Shown here piece by piece: positions 19,183-27,114 of a stretch of DNA of 61,744 bases (the stretch's first letter is position 1; each line of letters opens with the position of its first letter). The translations under genes were made by a program, and so were the position numbers. Source of the stretch: Mycobacteriales bacterium (GTDB lineage: Bacteria > Actinomycetota > Actinomycetes > Mycobacteriales > CADCTP01); contig DASYKU010000070.1 of assembly GCA_035995165.1 (NCBI GenBank), positions 1 through 61,744 of the forward strand, read 5' to 3'. The notes below the pieces were generated by a model. The model ran no database searches, was not told where the DNA came from, and was given only the letters and a program-made list of their open reading frames with translations.

Positions 19183-20289
19183 ATGGCGTTGATCAGCGGC
19201 GGAGTCCTCACCCGCGTCCGCGGCCGGCTCACGCGGGACGAGTGGCTGCGGCTGGTGGGCATGGCCGCGTTCGTGGTCCTGCTGCACGTCGTCGGCTGGG
19301 TGACGCTGGTCGCGCTGCTCGCCCCGCGGCATTACGACCTCGGCAGCGCCGGCGGCGTGTTCGGGATCGGGCTCGGCGTCACCGCGTACACGCTGGGGTT
19401 GCGGCACGCGTTCGACGCCGACCACATCGCCGCGATCGACAACACCACCCGGAAGCTGATGACCCAGAAGCAGCGGCCGCTGTCGGTCGGCTTCTGGTTC
19501 TCCCTCGGCCACTCCTCGATCGTGTTCGGACTCTGCTTCCTGCTGGCGATCGGGATCCGCGCCCTGGCCGGCGAGGTCTCGGACGAGAACTCCGGGCTGC
19601 AGCAGACGACCGGCCTGATCGGCACGCTGGTCTCCGGGGTGTTCCTGACCCTGATCGCGATGATCAACCTGGTCGTGCTGATCGGCATCGTGAAGGTGTT
19701 CCAGAAGATGCGCGGTGGCACGTACGACGAGGCCGAACTGGAGCGCAGGCTGGACGAGCGCGGCCTGCTCAACCGGGTCCTCGGCCGGGTCACCCGGGCC
19801 GTCACCAAGCCCTGGCACATGTACCCGGTGGGCCTGCTGTTCGGCCTCGGCTTCGACACCGCCACCGAGGTCTCGCTGCTGGTGCTGGCCGGCGGCGCCG
19901 CCGCCACCGCCCTGCCCTGGTACGGGATCCTGGTCCTGCCGGTCCTGTTCGCCGCCGGCATGAGCCTGCTCGACACGATCGACGGCTGCTTCATGAACTT
20001 CGCGTACGGCTGGGCGTTCTCCAAGCCGGTCCGCAAGGTCTACTACAACATCGCGATCACCGGCCTCTCGGTCGCGGTCGCGCTGATCATCGGCGGCGTC
20101 GAGCTGCTCGGCCTGCTGGCCGAGAAGGCCGGCCTGACCGGCGGGTTCTGGGGCTGGGTCTCCTCCATCGACCTCAACTACGTCGGCTACGCGATCGTCG
20201 TGCTGTTCGTGGTGACCTGGATCGTCGCGCTGGCCGTCTGGCGCTTCGGCCGCATCGAGGAACGCTGGAGTGCGCCGGCCCCGGACTGA
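19183..20289 (+). CDS. Nickel/cobalt transporter, NiCoT (HoxN/NixA) family
   Basis: The 368-residue, eight-helix permease carries the defining NiCoT signature RHAFDADHIAAIDNTTR in helix II (about 73-89), LGHSSIV in helix III, LFGLGFDTATE in helix V and a later LDTIDG motif. It imports Ni2+ and/or Co2+ across the inner membrane with high affinity. The His/Asp residues of helix II bind metal. No urease, hydrogenase or cobalamin gene is in the window, and I find no cobalamin riboswitch in the 90-bp leader. The ATG 19183 start has only a weak ribosome site (GGGGCACGGC). Confidence 0.93.
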   Translation: MALISGGVLTRVRGRLTRDEWLRLVGMAAFVVLLHVVGWVTLVALLAPRHYDLGSAGGVFGIGLGVTAYTLGLRHAFDADHIAAIDNTTRKLMTQKQRPLSVGFWFSLGHSSIVFGLCFLLAIGIRALAGEVSDENSGLQQTTGLIGTLVSGVFLTLIAMINLVVLIGIVKVFQKMRGGTYDEAELERRLDERGLLNRVLGRVTRAVTKPWHMYPVGLLFGLGFDTATEVSLLVLAGGAAATALPWYGILVLPVLFAAGMSLLDTIDGCFMNFAYGWAFSKPVRKVYYNIAITGLSVAVALIIGGVELLGLLAEKAGLTGGFWGWVSSIDLNYVGYAIVVLFVVTWIVALAVWRFGRIEERWSAPAPD

Positions 20290-20297
20290 CCGGTCTC

Positions 20298-20303
20298 TAC
20301 GGT
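20298..20303 (+). promoter_or_regulatory. -10 box for a leaderless transcript
   Basis: TACGGT is 6 nt before ATG 20310, just after the stop of the Ni/Co transporter gene. Confidence 0.5.
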
Positions 20304-20309
20304 GTGCGG

Positions 20310-20498
20310 ATGGCGAAGGGACCCGCGGCGCTGCCGGCCGAGATCGACGGGCCGGCCCACGGCGACCGGCTGGCGCTGCTCGCCCGCCGGGCCCGGACGG
20401 CCGGCGCGCAGGACCTGACCGGGCTGCTGGCCGACCTCGGCTCGGGCGGCCGCTTCCAGCGCGCGAACGCCCTCTTTCTCGCCGCCGCCGAAGAGTAA
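20310..20498 (+). CDS. Small protein of unknown function (62 residues)
   Basis: The frame reads MAKGPAALPAEIDGPAHGDR, then a helical segment ending GGRFQRANALFLAAAEE. It has its own leaderless-type promoter and sits between the metal transporter and the HTH-MFS operon. I do not recognise the family. Its charge and helix periodicity look like a real small protein rather than a shadow, and no other frame competes on either strand. Confidence 0.55.
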   Translation: MAKGPAALPAEIDGPAHGDRLALLARRARTAGAQDLTGLLADLGSGGRFQRANALFLAAAEE

Positions 20499-20502
20499 CT
20501 GC

Positions 20503-20538
20503 TTGACAAGAGTTGTTTCGAAAGCTTCACTTCGAAAC
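20503..20538 (+). promoter_or_regulatory. Promoter with palindromic operator for the HTH-MFS operon
   Basis: TTGACA (20503-20508) and TTCACT (20526-20531) are 17 bp apart and would start transcription at about the ATG 20539. A perfect inverted repeat, GTTTCGAA (20515-20522) and TTCGAAAC (20531-20538), overlaps the -10 box and the start. A repressor bound there would block RNA polymerase. The product of the first gene is the likely ligand. Confidence 0.7.
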
Positions 20539-21123
20539 ATGTCTTCCGAACGACGGCGGCTCACCTCGGCCACCGAGCTGCGCGCGCTGAGCCATCCCAC
20601 CCGCATCGCCCTGCTCGAGCTGCTGGACGAAGTGGGTCCGCTCACCGCGACCCAGGCCGGCGAGCGGCTCGGCGAGTCCCCCGCGAGCGCCTCGTTCCAC
20701 CTCCGCACGCTGGCCAAGTACGGCTACGTCGAGGAGGCCGAGGGCGGCAAGGGCCGGCAGCGGCCCTGGCGGACGGTCCCGGTCGCGAACGACATCCCGG
20801 ACGACGAGCTGAACGCCGAGGCCAAGATGGCCGCCGACGCGCTGCTGCAGCTGATCCGGGAGCGCGACCTGAACCGGCTGCGGGCCTGGGACTCCGCCCG
20901 CTCGCTGTATCCGAAGGCCTGGCGGGAGGCCTCCCAGGAGATGCGGCTGGTCCTGCATCTCACCGTCGAGGAGCTGGCCGCGCTCACCGCCGCGATCGAG
21001 GCGACGGTCCAGCCGTACATCGACAACGCGCGGCAGGCGAACCAGCGGCCGGACACGCTCCCGGTCTCCTTCGGCCTGCACGCCGTCCCCACGTCCCGGC
21101 ACGGTCAGGAGGACCAGTCATGA
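20539..21123 (+). CDS. ArsR-like helix-turn-helix regulator
   Basis: The 194-residue protein has a winged HTH at about 12-75 (ELRALSHPTRIALLELLDEV, then ATQAGERLGESPASASFHLRTL), the ArsR/SmtB plan, with a C-terminal helical domain. There is no cysteine or histidine metal site in the DNA-binding part, so the inducer is probably not a metal. The start ATG lies immediately after the operator palindrome, so translation is probably leaderless. The stop overlaps the ATG of the MFS gene (ATGA). A repressor controlling its own operon and a drug exporter is the simplest reading. Confidence 0.88.
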   Translation: MSSERRRLTSATELRALSHPTRIALLELLDEVGPLTATQAGERLGESPASASFHLRTLAKYGYVEEAEGGKGRQRPWRTVPVANDIPDDELNAEAKMAADALLQLIRERDLNRLRAWDSARSLYPKAWREASQEMRLVLHLTVEELAALTAAIEATVQPYIDNARQANQRPDTLPVSFGLHAVPTSRHGQEDQS

Positions 21124-22415
21124 GCAGCCTGCTGCGCAACCGCAACCTGCGGATCTTCCTGGGCATGGACGCGCTGTCGCTGACCGGCAGCAGCGCGCTC
21201 TGGCTGGCGCTGGGGATCTGGGTCAAGGCGCTGACCGGCAGCACCACCGCCGCCGCCATGGTGATCTTCGCGGTGCTGGTGGCGCCGGTGCTGCTGGCGC
21301 CGGCCGCCGGGATGCTGGTCGACCGGGTCCGCCGGCGGCCGCTGCTGGTGCTGGTCAACGTGGTCTCGGCCGGGGCCGTGCTGCTCCTGCTGCTGGTGCA
21401 CGACCGCGACCAGCTCTGGCTGATCTACGCCGTCGCCGCCCTGTACGGCGCGTCCTGGGCGCTGCTGCGCTCCGCCCAGTCGGCGCTGCTGCGGAGCCTC
21501 GCCGCCGACGACGAGCTGATCGCCGCCAACGGCGCCCTGCAGACGGTCGCGGCGCTGTCCCGGCTGCTCAGCCCGATCGCCGGCGCCGGCCTCTACGCCG
21601 CGGTCGGCCCGCACTCGGTCGCGCTGCTGGACGCGGCGACCTTCGTCGTGGCCGCGGGCGGGCTGCTGCTGATGCGGGTGACCGAGCCCGCCCCGGCCCG
21701 GTCCGAGGGACGCTGGCTGGCCGAGGTCGGCGCCGGCCTGGGCCACCTGCGCCGGACCGTGGTGCTGCGGCAGATCGTGACCGCGGTCGCGCTGGCGATG
21801 CTCGTCATCGGGTTCATCGAGGTGGTCATGTTCGCGGTCGTCGACCAGGGCCTGCACCGCTCCCCCGCGTTCCTGGGCGTGCTCGACCTCAGCTTCGGCG
21901 CCGGGTCGGTGGCCGGCGGGCTGCTGGCCGCGACCGTGGTCAGGCGGCTCGGGGCCGGCACCGCGGTGACCGCCGGGCTGGTCGCGGTCGCGGCCGGGAT
22001 GGCGCTCACCGTCGTGCCGGTGGTGGCGGTCGCGGTGGCCGCCATGGCGATCGTCGGGCTGGGCGTCCCGCCGATCGTGGCCGGGCTGTCGATCACGCTG
22101 CAGCTGCGGACGCCGGCGCACCTGCTGGGCCGTACGTCCTCCGCGGTCGACGTGCTCATCTCCGGACCGCAGAGCCTGTCGATCGCGCTCGGCGCGGCGC
22201 TGGTGGCGGTCGTCGACTTCCGGATCCTGGCCCTGGTGATGACCGCCGGGATCCTGCTCGCCGCGGCCTGGCTCGGCACCCGCCCGGAGCAGCGCACGCC
22301 CGCGATCCCGGCTCCGGCCGAGCCGACGGCCCAGCCGGAGCCGGTCGCGATCACCCTGCCGGGGCCGGCTCCGGTACGGGAGCCGGTGCCGGTGCCTGCT
22401 CCTCCGGCTGGTTGA
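21120..22415 (+). CDS. Major facilitator superfamily transporter, DHA-type efflux
   Basis: The 431-residue permease has about twelve hydrophobic helices and the loop 2-3 motif (MLVDRVRRRPLLVLVNV) of proton-driven efflux MFS proteins. The C-terminal 40 residues are Pro/Glu-rich (PAPAEPTAQPEPV). It overlaps the regulator gene by four bases and is therefore co-translated. It resembles the MFS transporters that pair with ArsR-like regulators in actinomycetes. Its 3' end overlaps the oppositely oriented membrane protein gene by 65 bp. The exported compound is unknown. Confidence 0.9.
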   Translation: MSSLLRNRNLRIFLGMDALSLTGSSALWLALGIWVKALTGSTTAAAMVIFAVLVAPVLLAPAAGMLVDRVRRRPLLVLVNVVSAGAVLLLLLVHDRDQLWLIYAVAALYGASWALLRSAQSALLRSLAADDELIAANGALQTVAALSRLLSPIAGAGLYAAVGPHSVALLDAATFVVAAGGLLLMRVTEPAPARSEGRWLAEVGAGLGHLRRTVVLRQIVTAVALAMLVIGFIEVVMFAVVDQGLHRSPAFLGVLDLSFGAGSVAGGLLAATVVRRLGAGTAVTAGLVAVAAGMALTVVPVVAVAVAAMAIVGLGVPPIVAGLSITLQLRTPAHLLGRTSSAVDVLISGPQSLSIALGAALVAVVDFRILALVMTAGILLAAAWLGTRPEQRTPAIPAPAEPTAQPEPVAITLPGPAPVREPVPVPAPPAG

Positions 22416-23310
22416 TCGGCGACCGCACGTCCGCGCTGGCCAGGAACTCCTGCACGGTTCGCTCGGGTCCCCAGCGCCGCCGCATCCACAGGTAGACCAG
22501 GAAGGCCGGGATCCCGAAGAACGTCTGCGCCGGCACCACGAAGTTGTTCGACCCGCGGGTGACCGCGTCCAGCACGAGCGGCGCCAGCCCCGGCCCGAGC
22601 GAGCCGAACACGATCACCACCGCCAGCGCCACCCGCCAGGCCCGCCGCCCGTACGCCTTGAGCGCGGCGATCGTGAACAGCGCGTACACCAGCAGGTCGC
22701 CGATGCCGATGTTGGCGTTGTAGATGCCCAGCCGCATCCCGATCGACGGGTCCAGCGGGTAGCCGATGAACGCGTCGGCCAGCAGCGGCGTGAGCGGGAT
22801 GAGCTGGCTGAAGGTGAAGTCGTAGAAGGCGAGGAACAGCGCGAACCAGGCCACGTGCCGCAGCCGCATGCCGCCCTGGACGTAGAGGTTGGCCACGGCG
22901 GACGCGCCGAGCAGCACGATCACGCTGGTCTCGGCCCAGTAGACCTGCCAGCCGCCGACAGTGCCGAGCGAGGTCCGGGCGATCCAGATGTTCGCCCCCA
23001 GCAGCAGGCCGATCCCGGCCCACAGCGGTGCCGGCGCGACCACCGGCCGGTAGCCGATCGACAGCGACGCGACGAACGTGATCACCAGGAACGATGTCAG
23101 CGCCCAGTGCGGCAGGATCAGGTAGAGCATCGGCAGCGCCACGATGAAGACGAACAGCACGACCACGTCGCGACCGTTGAAGGTCCCCACCGCCGGCCGC
23201 TCCAGCCGGACCCGGCGCAGGTAGCCGGTGGCGAACAGGCAGGTCGCGATCGCCCCGAACAACACGACCGCGACCTGCACCATGGTCTGCGGGACGAGCA
23301 TGTCGACCAT
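22351..23310 (-). CDS. Polytopic membrane protein of unknown family (cassette with peptide and ligase)
   Basis: The 319-residue protein has eight to nine hydrophobic helices from the N-terminus to about 285, then a soluble Pro/Glu-rich tail (PEEQAPAPAPVPEPAPAG). Charged and polar residues within or between helices (YDFTFSQLIPL, YNANIGIGDL, TRGSNNFVVPAQTF) could form a substrate path. I do not recognise the family. The start ATG 23310 has GGAG 6 nt upstream and is 12 bp after the ligase stop, so the two genes are certainly co-transcribed. By context it could export or modify the product of the ligase and small peptide. Confidence 0.8.
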   Translation of the reverse strand: MVDMLVPQTMVQVAVVLFGAIATCLFATGYLRRVRLERPAVGTFNGRDVVVLFVFIVALPMLYLILPHWALTSFLVITFVASLSIGYRPVVAPAPLWAGIGLLLGANIWIARTSLGTVGGWQVYWAETSVIVLLGASAVANLYVQGGMRLRHVAWFALFLAFYDFTFSQLIPLTPLLADAFIGYPLDPSIGMRLGIYNANIGIGDLLVYALFTIAALKAYGRRAWRVALAVVIVFGSLGPGLAPLVLDAVTRGSNNFVVPAQTFFGIPAFLVYLWMRRRWGPERTVQEFLASADVRSPINQPEEQAPAPAPVPEPAPAG

Positions 23311-23322
23311 CGGACGCTCCGT

Positions 23323-24729
23323 TCAGACGGTGGTGAAGCTGGTCTCGAGCAGGTCGGCCCGGACGGTCCGCAACTCGCGGCCGTTCCCGGGCACGGGACG
23401 CAGGTCGACGTCCAGGCCGCGGTCGGCCAGGTGTTCGCGGGTGCCGTGCTCGCCGATCCCGGCCAGCGCGCTCGCCGGCACGGTGAGGGTGAGCCGGCCC
23501 TCGATCACGTCGGCCCGGAACCGGGCCGGCCAGGGCGCGGACGGCAGCGCCTCCCAGGCCTCGATCACCTCGCGGGGGGTGACGATGCCGGCCGCGGTCT
23601 CGTACAGGCCGCCGGCCTTGCCGAGGATGGCCGAGGTGGCCGGGATCGCGGCCAGCTCGCAGTCGGCCGGCTCGATCAGGGTGCGGACGACGTCGCGGGT
23701 GTCGTAGCGCAGCACCGGCATGCAGTCCCGGTACGGGAAGTACGGCGTGATGACCAGCGTGCCCAGCTCCCCCGGCGCGGCCGGCCCGGACCCGTCCATG
23801 GCCACCACCTCGACCAGCCCCATGTTGAGGTCCGGATGCAGGTGGCCGAGCGAGCAGCTGCGGCCGGAGACCGGCAGCACCTCGGTCATCGCGAACGTGT
23901 CGTTGACCAGGTCCAGCCCGAACGTGGCCCGGGCCGCCGCGGCCACCGCCGGGGACAGCACCTCGCCGCCGACGTCGGCCCGCCGCAGCGCGAAGTCGGC
24001 CGGTCCGAGCCCGCGGGCCCGGGCCCGGACCACCAGCTTGGCCAGGTACGACGGATAGGTGGCGAGCATCGTCGGGCCGCCGTCGAGCAGCGAGTCGAGG
24101 CTCTCGTCCGGCGGCAGCACGCCGAGCACCCGGCTGCGGGCGCCGACCAGCCGGCACAGCGTGACGTCCTGCTGCACGGCGGCGGTCGCCCGCGAGCTGA
24201 TGTTGACCTGCATGCAGTCCTCGGGGCCGATCTCGGCCCGAAGCACGCCGGACAGGGCCGCCATCGCCGGCCACAGCTGGGTCTCGTACGCGGACAGCCA
24301 GACCTCGGCCGGCCGACCGGTGGTGCCGGTGGTCCGGGTGGACAGCACGGCCTCCACCCCGCGGCAGCGGAAGTCCGCCGGCCGGGCCCGCAGGTCGGCC
24401 TTCACCGTGACCGGGACGCCGGCCAGCGTCCCGGCGGTGGCCTTGGCCGGGTCCACGTCGGCGGCGGCGAACCGCTCGGCGTAGAAGGGGGACAGCTCCG
24501 CCAGCCGCTTCGCGGTTCGCCGGACCGAGCGGTCGGTGAACTCCTGCCGGGCCGCGGGGTCGGCGAACGGCCCGTCGGTGAGCTGCTGGACGTCCGCCCC
24601 GGGCGAGCCGAACTCGGCCAGCGTGGCGCGCGCGTCCGCGACGAGCTTGTGCACGACGTCGGGGTTGATGCGGTGTCCCCACACCATCGCCATCGCCATC
24701 CGGAACTGCCGCACCCCGGTCTCGAACAT
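23323..24729 (-). CDS. Adenylate-forming ligase, PaaK/phenylacetate-CoA ligase-like (F390 synthetase-like)
   Basis: The 468-residue protein shows the ANL superfamily ATP loop STRTTGTTGRPAEVWLS (near 130-146), an MQVNISS region, a TYPSYLAKL segment and LRYDTRDVV (near 350), the arrangement of PaaK-like ligases. It lacks the CoA-transfer hallmark of long FadD enzymes, and like F390 synthetase relatives it may adenylate a carboxylate for amide or ester formation. It lies between a 30-codon gene and a polytopic membrane protein gene. Activation of a peptide or small acid is therefore the simplest contextual idea, without direct proof. Confidence 0.85.
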   Translation of the reverse strand: MFETGVRQFRMAMAMVWGHRINPDVVHKLVADARATLAEFGSPGADVQQLTDGPFADPAARQEFTDRSVRRTAKRLAELSPFYAERFAAADVDPAKATAGTLAGVPVTVKADLRARPADFRCRGVEAVLSTRTTGTTGRPAEVWLSAYETQLWPAMAALSGVLRAEIGPEDCMQVNISSRATAAVQQDVTLCRLVGARSRVLGVLPPDESLDSLLDGGPTMLATYPSYLAKLVVRARARGLGPADFALRRADVGGEVLSPAVAAAARATFGLDLVNDTFAMTEVLPVSGRSCSLGHLHPDLNMGLVEVVAMDGSGPAAPGELGTLVITPYFPYRDCMPVLRYDTRDVVRTLIEPADCELAAIPATSAILGKAGGLYETAAGIVTPREVIEAWEALPSAPWPARFRADVIEGRLTLTVPASALAGIGEHGTREHLADRGLDVDLRPVPGNGRELRTVRADLLETSFTTV

Positions 24730-24834
24730 CCTGTTGCTCCCTTGTCGGAAGGTGGGCGGGGGCCGGCGCCCGTCACGTTGCCCCCGGCGGCCGAGTAGCG
24801 GCCGACCGGCGCGACGGGCACCGGCCCGGTTCGC

Positions 24835-24927
24835 TCAGGAACCGCCGGCGCACGCCGCGAACAGCACGGCGGTGAGCGAGCCCATCGCGTACCGAGCGTG
24901 CTTGACGCTGCTGATGAGAGCGGACAT
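24835..24927 (-). CDS. 30-residue peptide with hydrophobic C-terminal half and Cys, candidate precursor or mini-lipoprotein
   Basis: ATG 24927 follows a consensus AGGAGG at 7 nt, the strongest ribosome site of the region. The product is MSALISSVKHARYAM, then GSLTAVLFAACAGGS, then TGA. It has a polar, basic first half and a hydrophobic second half. LFAAC resembles a lipobox, which would leave CAGGS as the mature end. The gene lies between a cupredoxin gene and a PaaK-like ligase gene on the same strand, with gaps of 83 and 105 bp. It may be a modified-peptide precursor, a signal peptide-derived pheromone or a small membrane protein. I know of no match. Confidence 0.65.
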   Translation of the reverse strand: MSALISSVKHARYAMGSLTAVLFAACAGGS

Positions 24928-25010
24928 GTGGCGACCTCCTCTCGGGCCTGGGAGGGACGGGGCCGGCGGGGCGGTCGCGACAGCGCCGGGCCGGGGTAAG
25001 GGGGCCGCGC

Positions 25011-25442
25011 CTAGGAGTCGGTGACCGTCACCCTGACGGTCATCTCCGGGTGCAGCGAACAGGTCACCGAGTACGTGCCCGGGGTGTTCCAGGTCGCGGT
25101 CGTGTACGTCTGGCCGGTCTGGCTGAGGAACGCGCCGCGCGGGCCCAGCGACGGCGCGCCGGGCTCGGAGGTGATCCGGCCGTCCTCGCCCGGGCCGATG
25201 ACGTGCAGCCAGCGGGAGTCGTTGACGAAAGTGAGGGCCGTACCGCGGCGGATCTTTACGGCCGCGTACTCGTCGCCCTCGGCTCCGGCGGCGGGGTCCG
25301 CGTCGACGTCGGCGACGGTGAACGTCTCGTGCCCCATCCCCACGGTGCCGGTCGGCGCGGGCTCCGGGCTCCTGGTGACTCCGGGTATCAGAGCACCGGC
25401 CACCAGCAGCGGAACGGCCAACAGGACGCGGGGAAGAGGCAC
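25011..25442 (-). CDS. Secreted cupredoxin (plastocyanin/azurin-like blue copper protein)
   Basis: The 143-residue protein begins with a signal peptide (PLPRVLLAVPLLVAGALIPG) and ends with a cupredoxin fold. The type 1 copper ligands are all present: H80 in RWLHVIG, C128 and H131 in TCSLHPEM, and M134. It should carry electrons or bind copper outside the membrane. The start GTG 25442 has GGAGGAA 4-5 nt upstream. It is the first gene of a four-gene unit with the 30-residue peptide, the PaaK-like ligase and the membrane protein. No copper oxidase or exporter is nearby. Confidence 0.88.
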   Translation of the reverse strand: MPLPRVLLAVPLLVAGALIPGVTRSPEPAPTGTVGMGHETFTVADVDADPAAGAEGDEYAAVKIRRGTALTFVNDSRWLHVIGPGEDGRITSEPGAPSLGPRGAFLSQTGQTYTTATWNTPGTYSVTCSLHPEMTVRVTVTDS

Positions 25443-25620
25443 AGGTTCCTCCAGAAAGGTGCGGGTCTGACCACCAGCACCGTCCGAAGGGGCATTCTTC
25501 GTGCGGTCGCTCAGAGTGTTGAATCACTCCCGCCATGCTGTCAATGAATTCGGCGAATCCTGCCCGATAAGGCCGTGTAAGGCCGATCGCGGTGCGTCCG
25601 TTCGGCGGATTGCCTAAATG

Positions 25621-25710
25621 CAACCTTGTCCGGACAAGTAGCGGGAGTGGGCCGCCGAACGCCCACCGCCCGCCTCGGAGCGACCCGAGGCGGGCGGTGG
25701 GGCAAGGTTG
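25621..25710. terminator. Nested bidirectional terminator
   Basis: A perfect 17-bp stem (25662-25678 with 25685-25701, CCACCGCCCGCCTCGG core) lies inside an outer repeat CAACCTTG (25621-25628) / CAAGGTTG (25703-25710). It stands between the SPFH gene end at 25731 and the upstream region of the cupredoxin gene. The palindrome CTTGTCCGGACAAG at 25625-25638 lies in the outer arm. Confidence 0.7.
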
Positions 25711-25730
25711 AGGTACTAGCGGGGCGTGCC

Positions 25731-27047
25731 CTAGTTCGGCGGCGGGCCGCCCTGGGCCGGGTTCCCGCCGGACGGCGGCCCGTGGCGGGTCGGCTGCTGC
25801 TGTCCCGACGGCGGTCCGGCGTACGGCGCCGGCTGCGAGGGCGGCAGCGCGCGCGGCGCGTCGTCCTCGTCGGTCGGGTCGTCGGCGCCGTCGGGCACGT
25901 CGAAGGACAGGTTCGAGTGCGCCGCGGCCGTCTCGGAGTCCCGGTCGGACGCGCGGATCTCGGCCTCCGGCTGGAGCCGGGCCGGCGGCAGCTTGGAGTC
26001 GAACCAGTCCTCCGTGTCCAGCGACTGGTACGGCGGCCGGGTCGAGGGAGCGTCGCCGGACCGGCCGGCCTCGGTCAGCCAGCTGGCGCCGTTGCCCTCG
26101 GCTCCGGCGGCCGGGGCCTGGCCGGTGATCCCGGCCAGCCCCTGCAGCGCCTGGGAGAACTCGCTCGGGATGATCCAGAGCTTGTTCGCGTCGCCCTGGG
26201 CGATCTGCGGCAGTGTCTGCAGGTACTGGTACGCCAGCAGCTTCGGGTCCGGGTCGGCGGCGTGGATCGAGGCGAACACGGTCTCGATCGCCTTGGCCTG
26301 GCCCTGGGCGGCCAGGTAGCGCGCCGCCCGCTCACCCTCGGCCCGCAGGATCCGGGACTGCCGCTCGGCCTCCGCGGCCAGGATCGCGGACTGCTTGCCC
26401 CCCTCGGCGGCGAGGATCTGGGCCGCCTTCTGGCCCTCGGCGGTCTTGATCGAGGACTCCCGGGCGCCTTCCGCCTGCAGGATGATCGCCCGCTTGTCCC
26501 GGTCGGCGCGCATCTGCTTCTCCATCGCGTCCTGGATGGACAGCGGCGGGTCGATCGCCTTGAGCTCGACCCGGGCGACCCGGATCCCCCACTTGCCGGT
26601 GGCCTCGTCCAGCTCGCCGCGCAGCTTCGAGTTGATCTGGTCCCGCGAGGTCAGCGTCTGCTCCAGGTTCATCGAGCCGACCACGTTGCGCAGGGTGGTG
26701 ACGGTGAGCTGCTCGACCGCCTGGATGTAGTTCGCGATCTCGTACGTCGCCGCGCGCGGGTCGGTGACCTGGAAGTAGATGACCGTGTCGATGTTCACGG
26801 TCAGGTTGTCGGCGGTGATCACCGGTTGCGGCGGGAACGAGACGACCTGCTCGCGCAGGTCGATCGTGGCGCGGACCCGGTCAGCGAACGGGATCAGCAC
26901 GTGCGGGCCGGGCAACAGCGTGCGCGAGTAACTGCCCAGTCGCTCCACCACGCCGGCCCGGGCCTGCGGGATGATCCGGATGCTGCGGACCAGCACCACG
27001 ACGATGAACAGGATGACGACGAGGAGGGCGATCAGGCCGGCTGTCAT
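25731..27047 (-). CDS. SPFH/band 7 (stomatin-like, QmcA-type) membrane protein
   Basis: The 438-residue protein has one N-terminal transmembrane helix (about 3-22), a band 7 domain (about 23-200, with ARAGVVERLGSYSRTLLPG), a long coiled-coil region rich in EGARESSIK/EAERQSRIL repeats (about 200-265), and a disordered Pro/Asp-rich tail after 330. Such proteins form large cage-like oligomers on the membrane and organise protease complexes and lipid domains. The NfeD-like partner is encoded 67 bp upstream in the same unit, the usual pairing. It corresponds in position to M. tuberculosis Rv1488. Confidence 0.93.
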   Translation of the reverse strand: MTAGLIALLVVILFIVVVLVRSIRIIPQARAGVVERLGSYSRTLLPGPHVLIPFADRVRATIDLREQVVSFPPQPVITADNLTVNIDTVIYFQVTDPRAATYEIANYIQAVEQLTVTTLRNVVGSMNLEQTLTSRDQINSKLRGELDEATGKWGIRVARVELKAIDPPLSIQDAMEKQMRADRDKRAIILQAEGARESSIKTAEGQKAAQILAAEGGKQSAILAAEAERQSRILRAEGERAARYLAAQGQAKAIETVFASIHAADPDPKLLAYQYLQTLPQIAQGDANKLWIIPSEFSQALQGLAGITGQAPAAGAEGNGASWLTEAGRSGDAPSTRPPYQSLDTEDWFDSKLPPARLQPEAEIRASDRDSETAAAHSNLSFDVPDGADDPTDEDDAPRALPPSQPAPYAGPPSGQQQPTRHGPPSGGNPAQGGPPPN

Positions 27048-27114
27048 GACTGCTCCAGTGCGTTATGTGTGCCGGGAGGACGAACCGCGCCAGTGCGGGG
27101 TTCCCCGGGTTCTC

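Noticed and set aside
22351-22415. The 65-bp overlap of MFS and membrane protein genes as a frameshift artefact
   Set aside because: Both genes keep clean frames to their stops and both have Pro-rich tails there; convergent tail overlaps also occur at 59705-59765.
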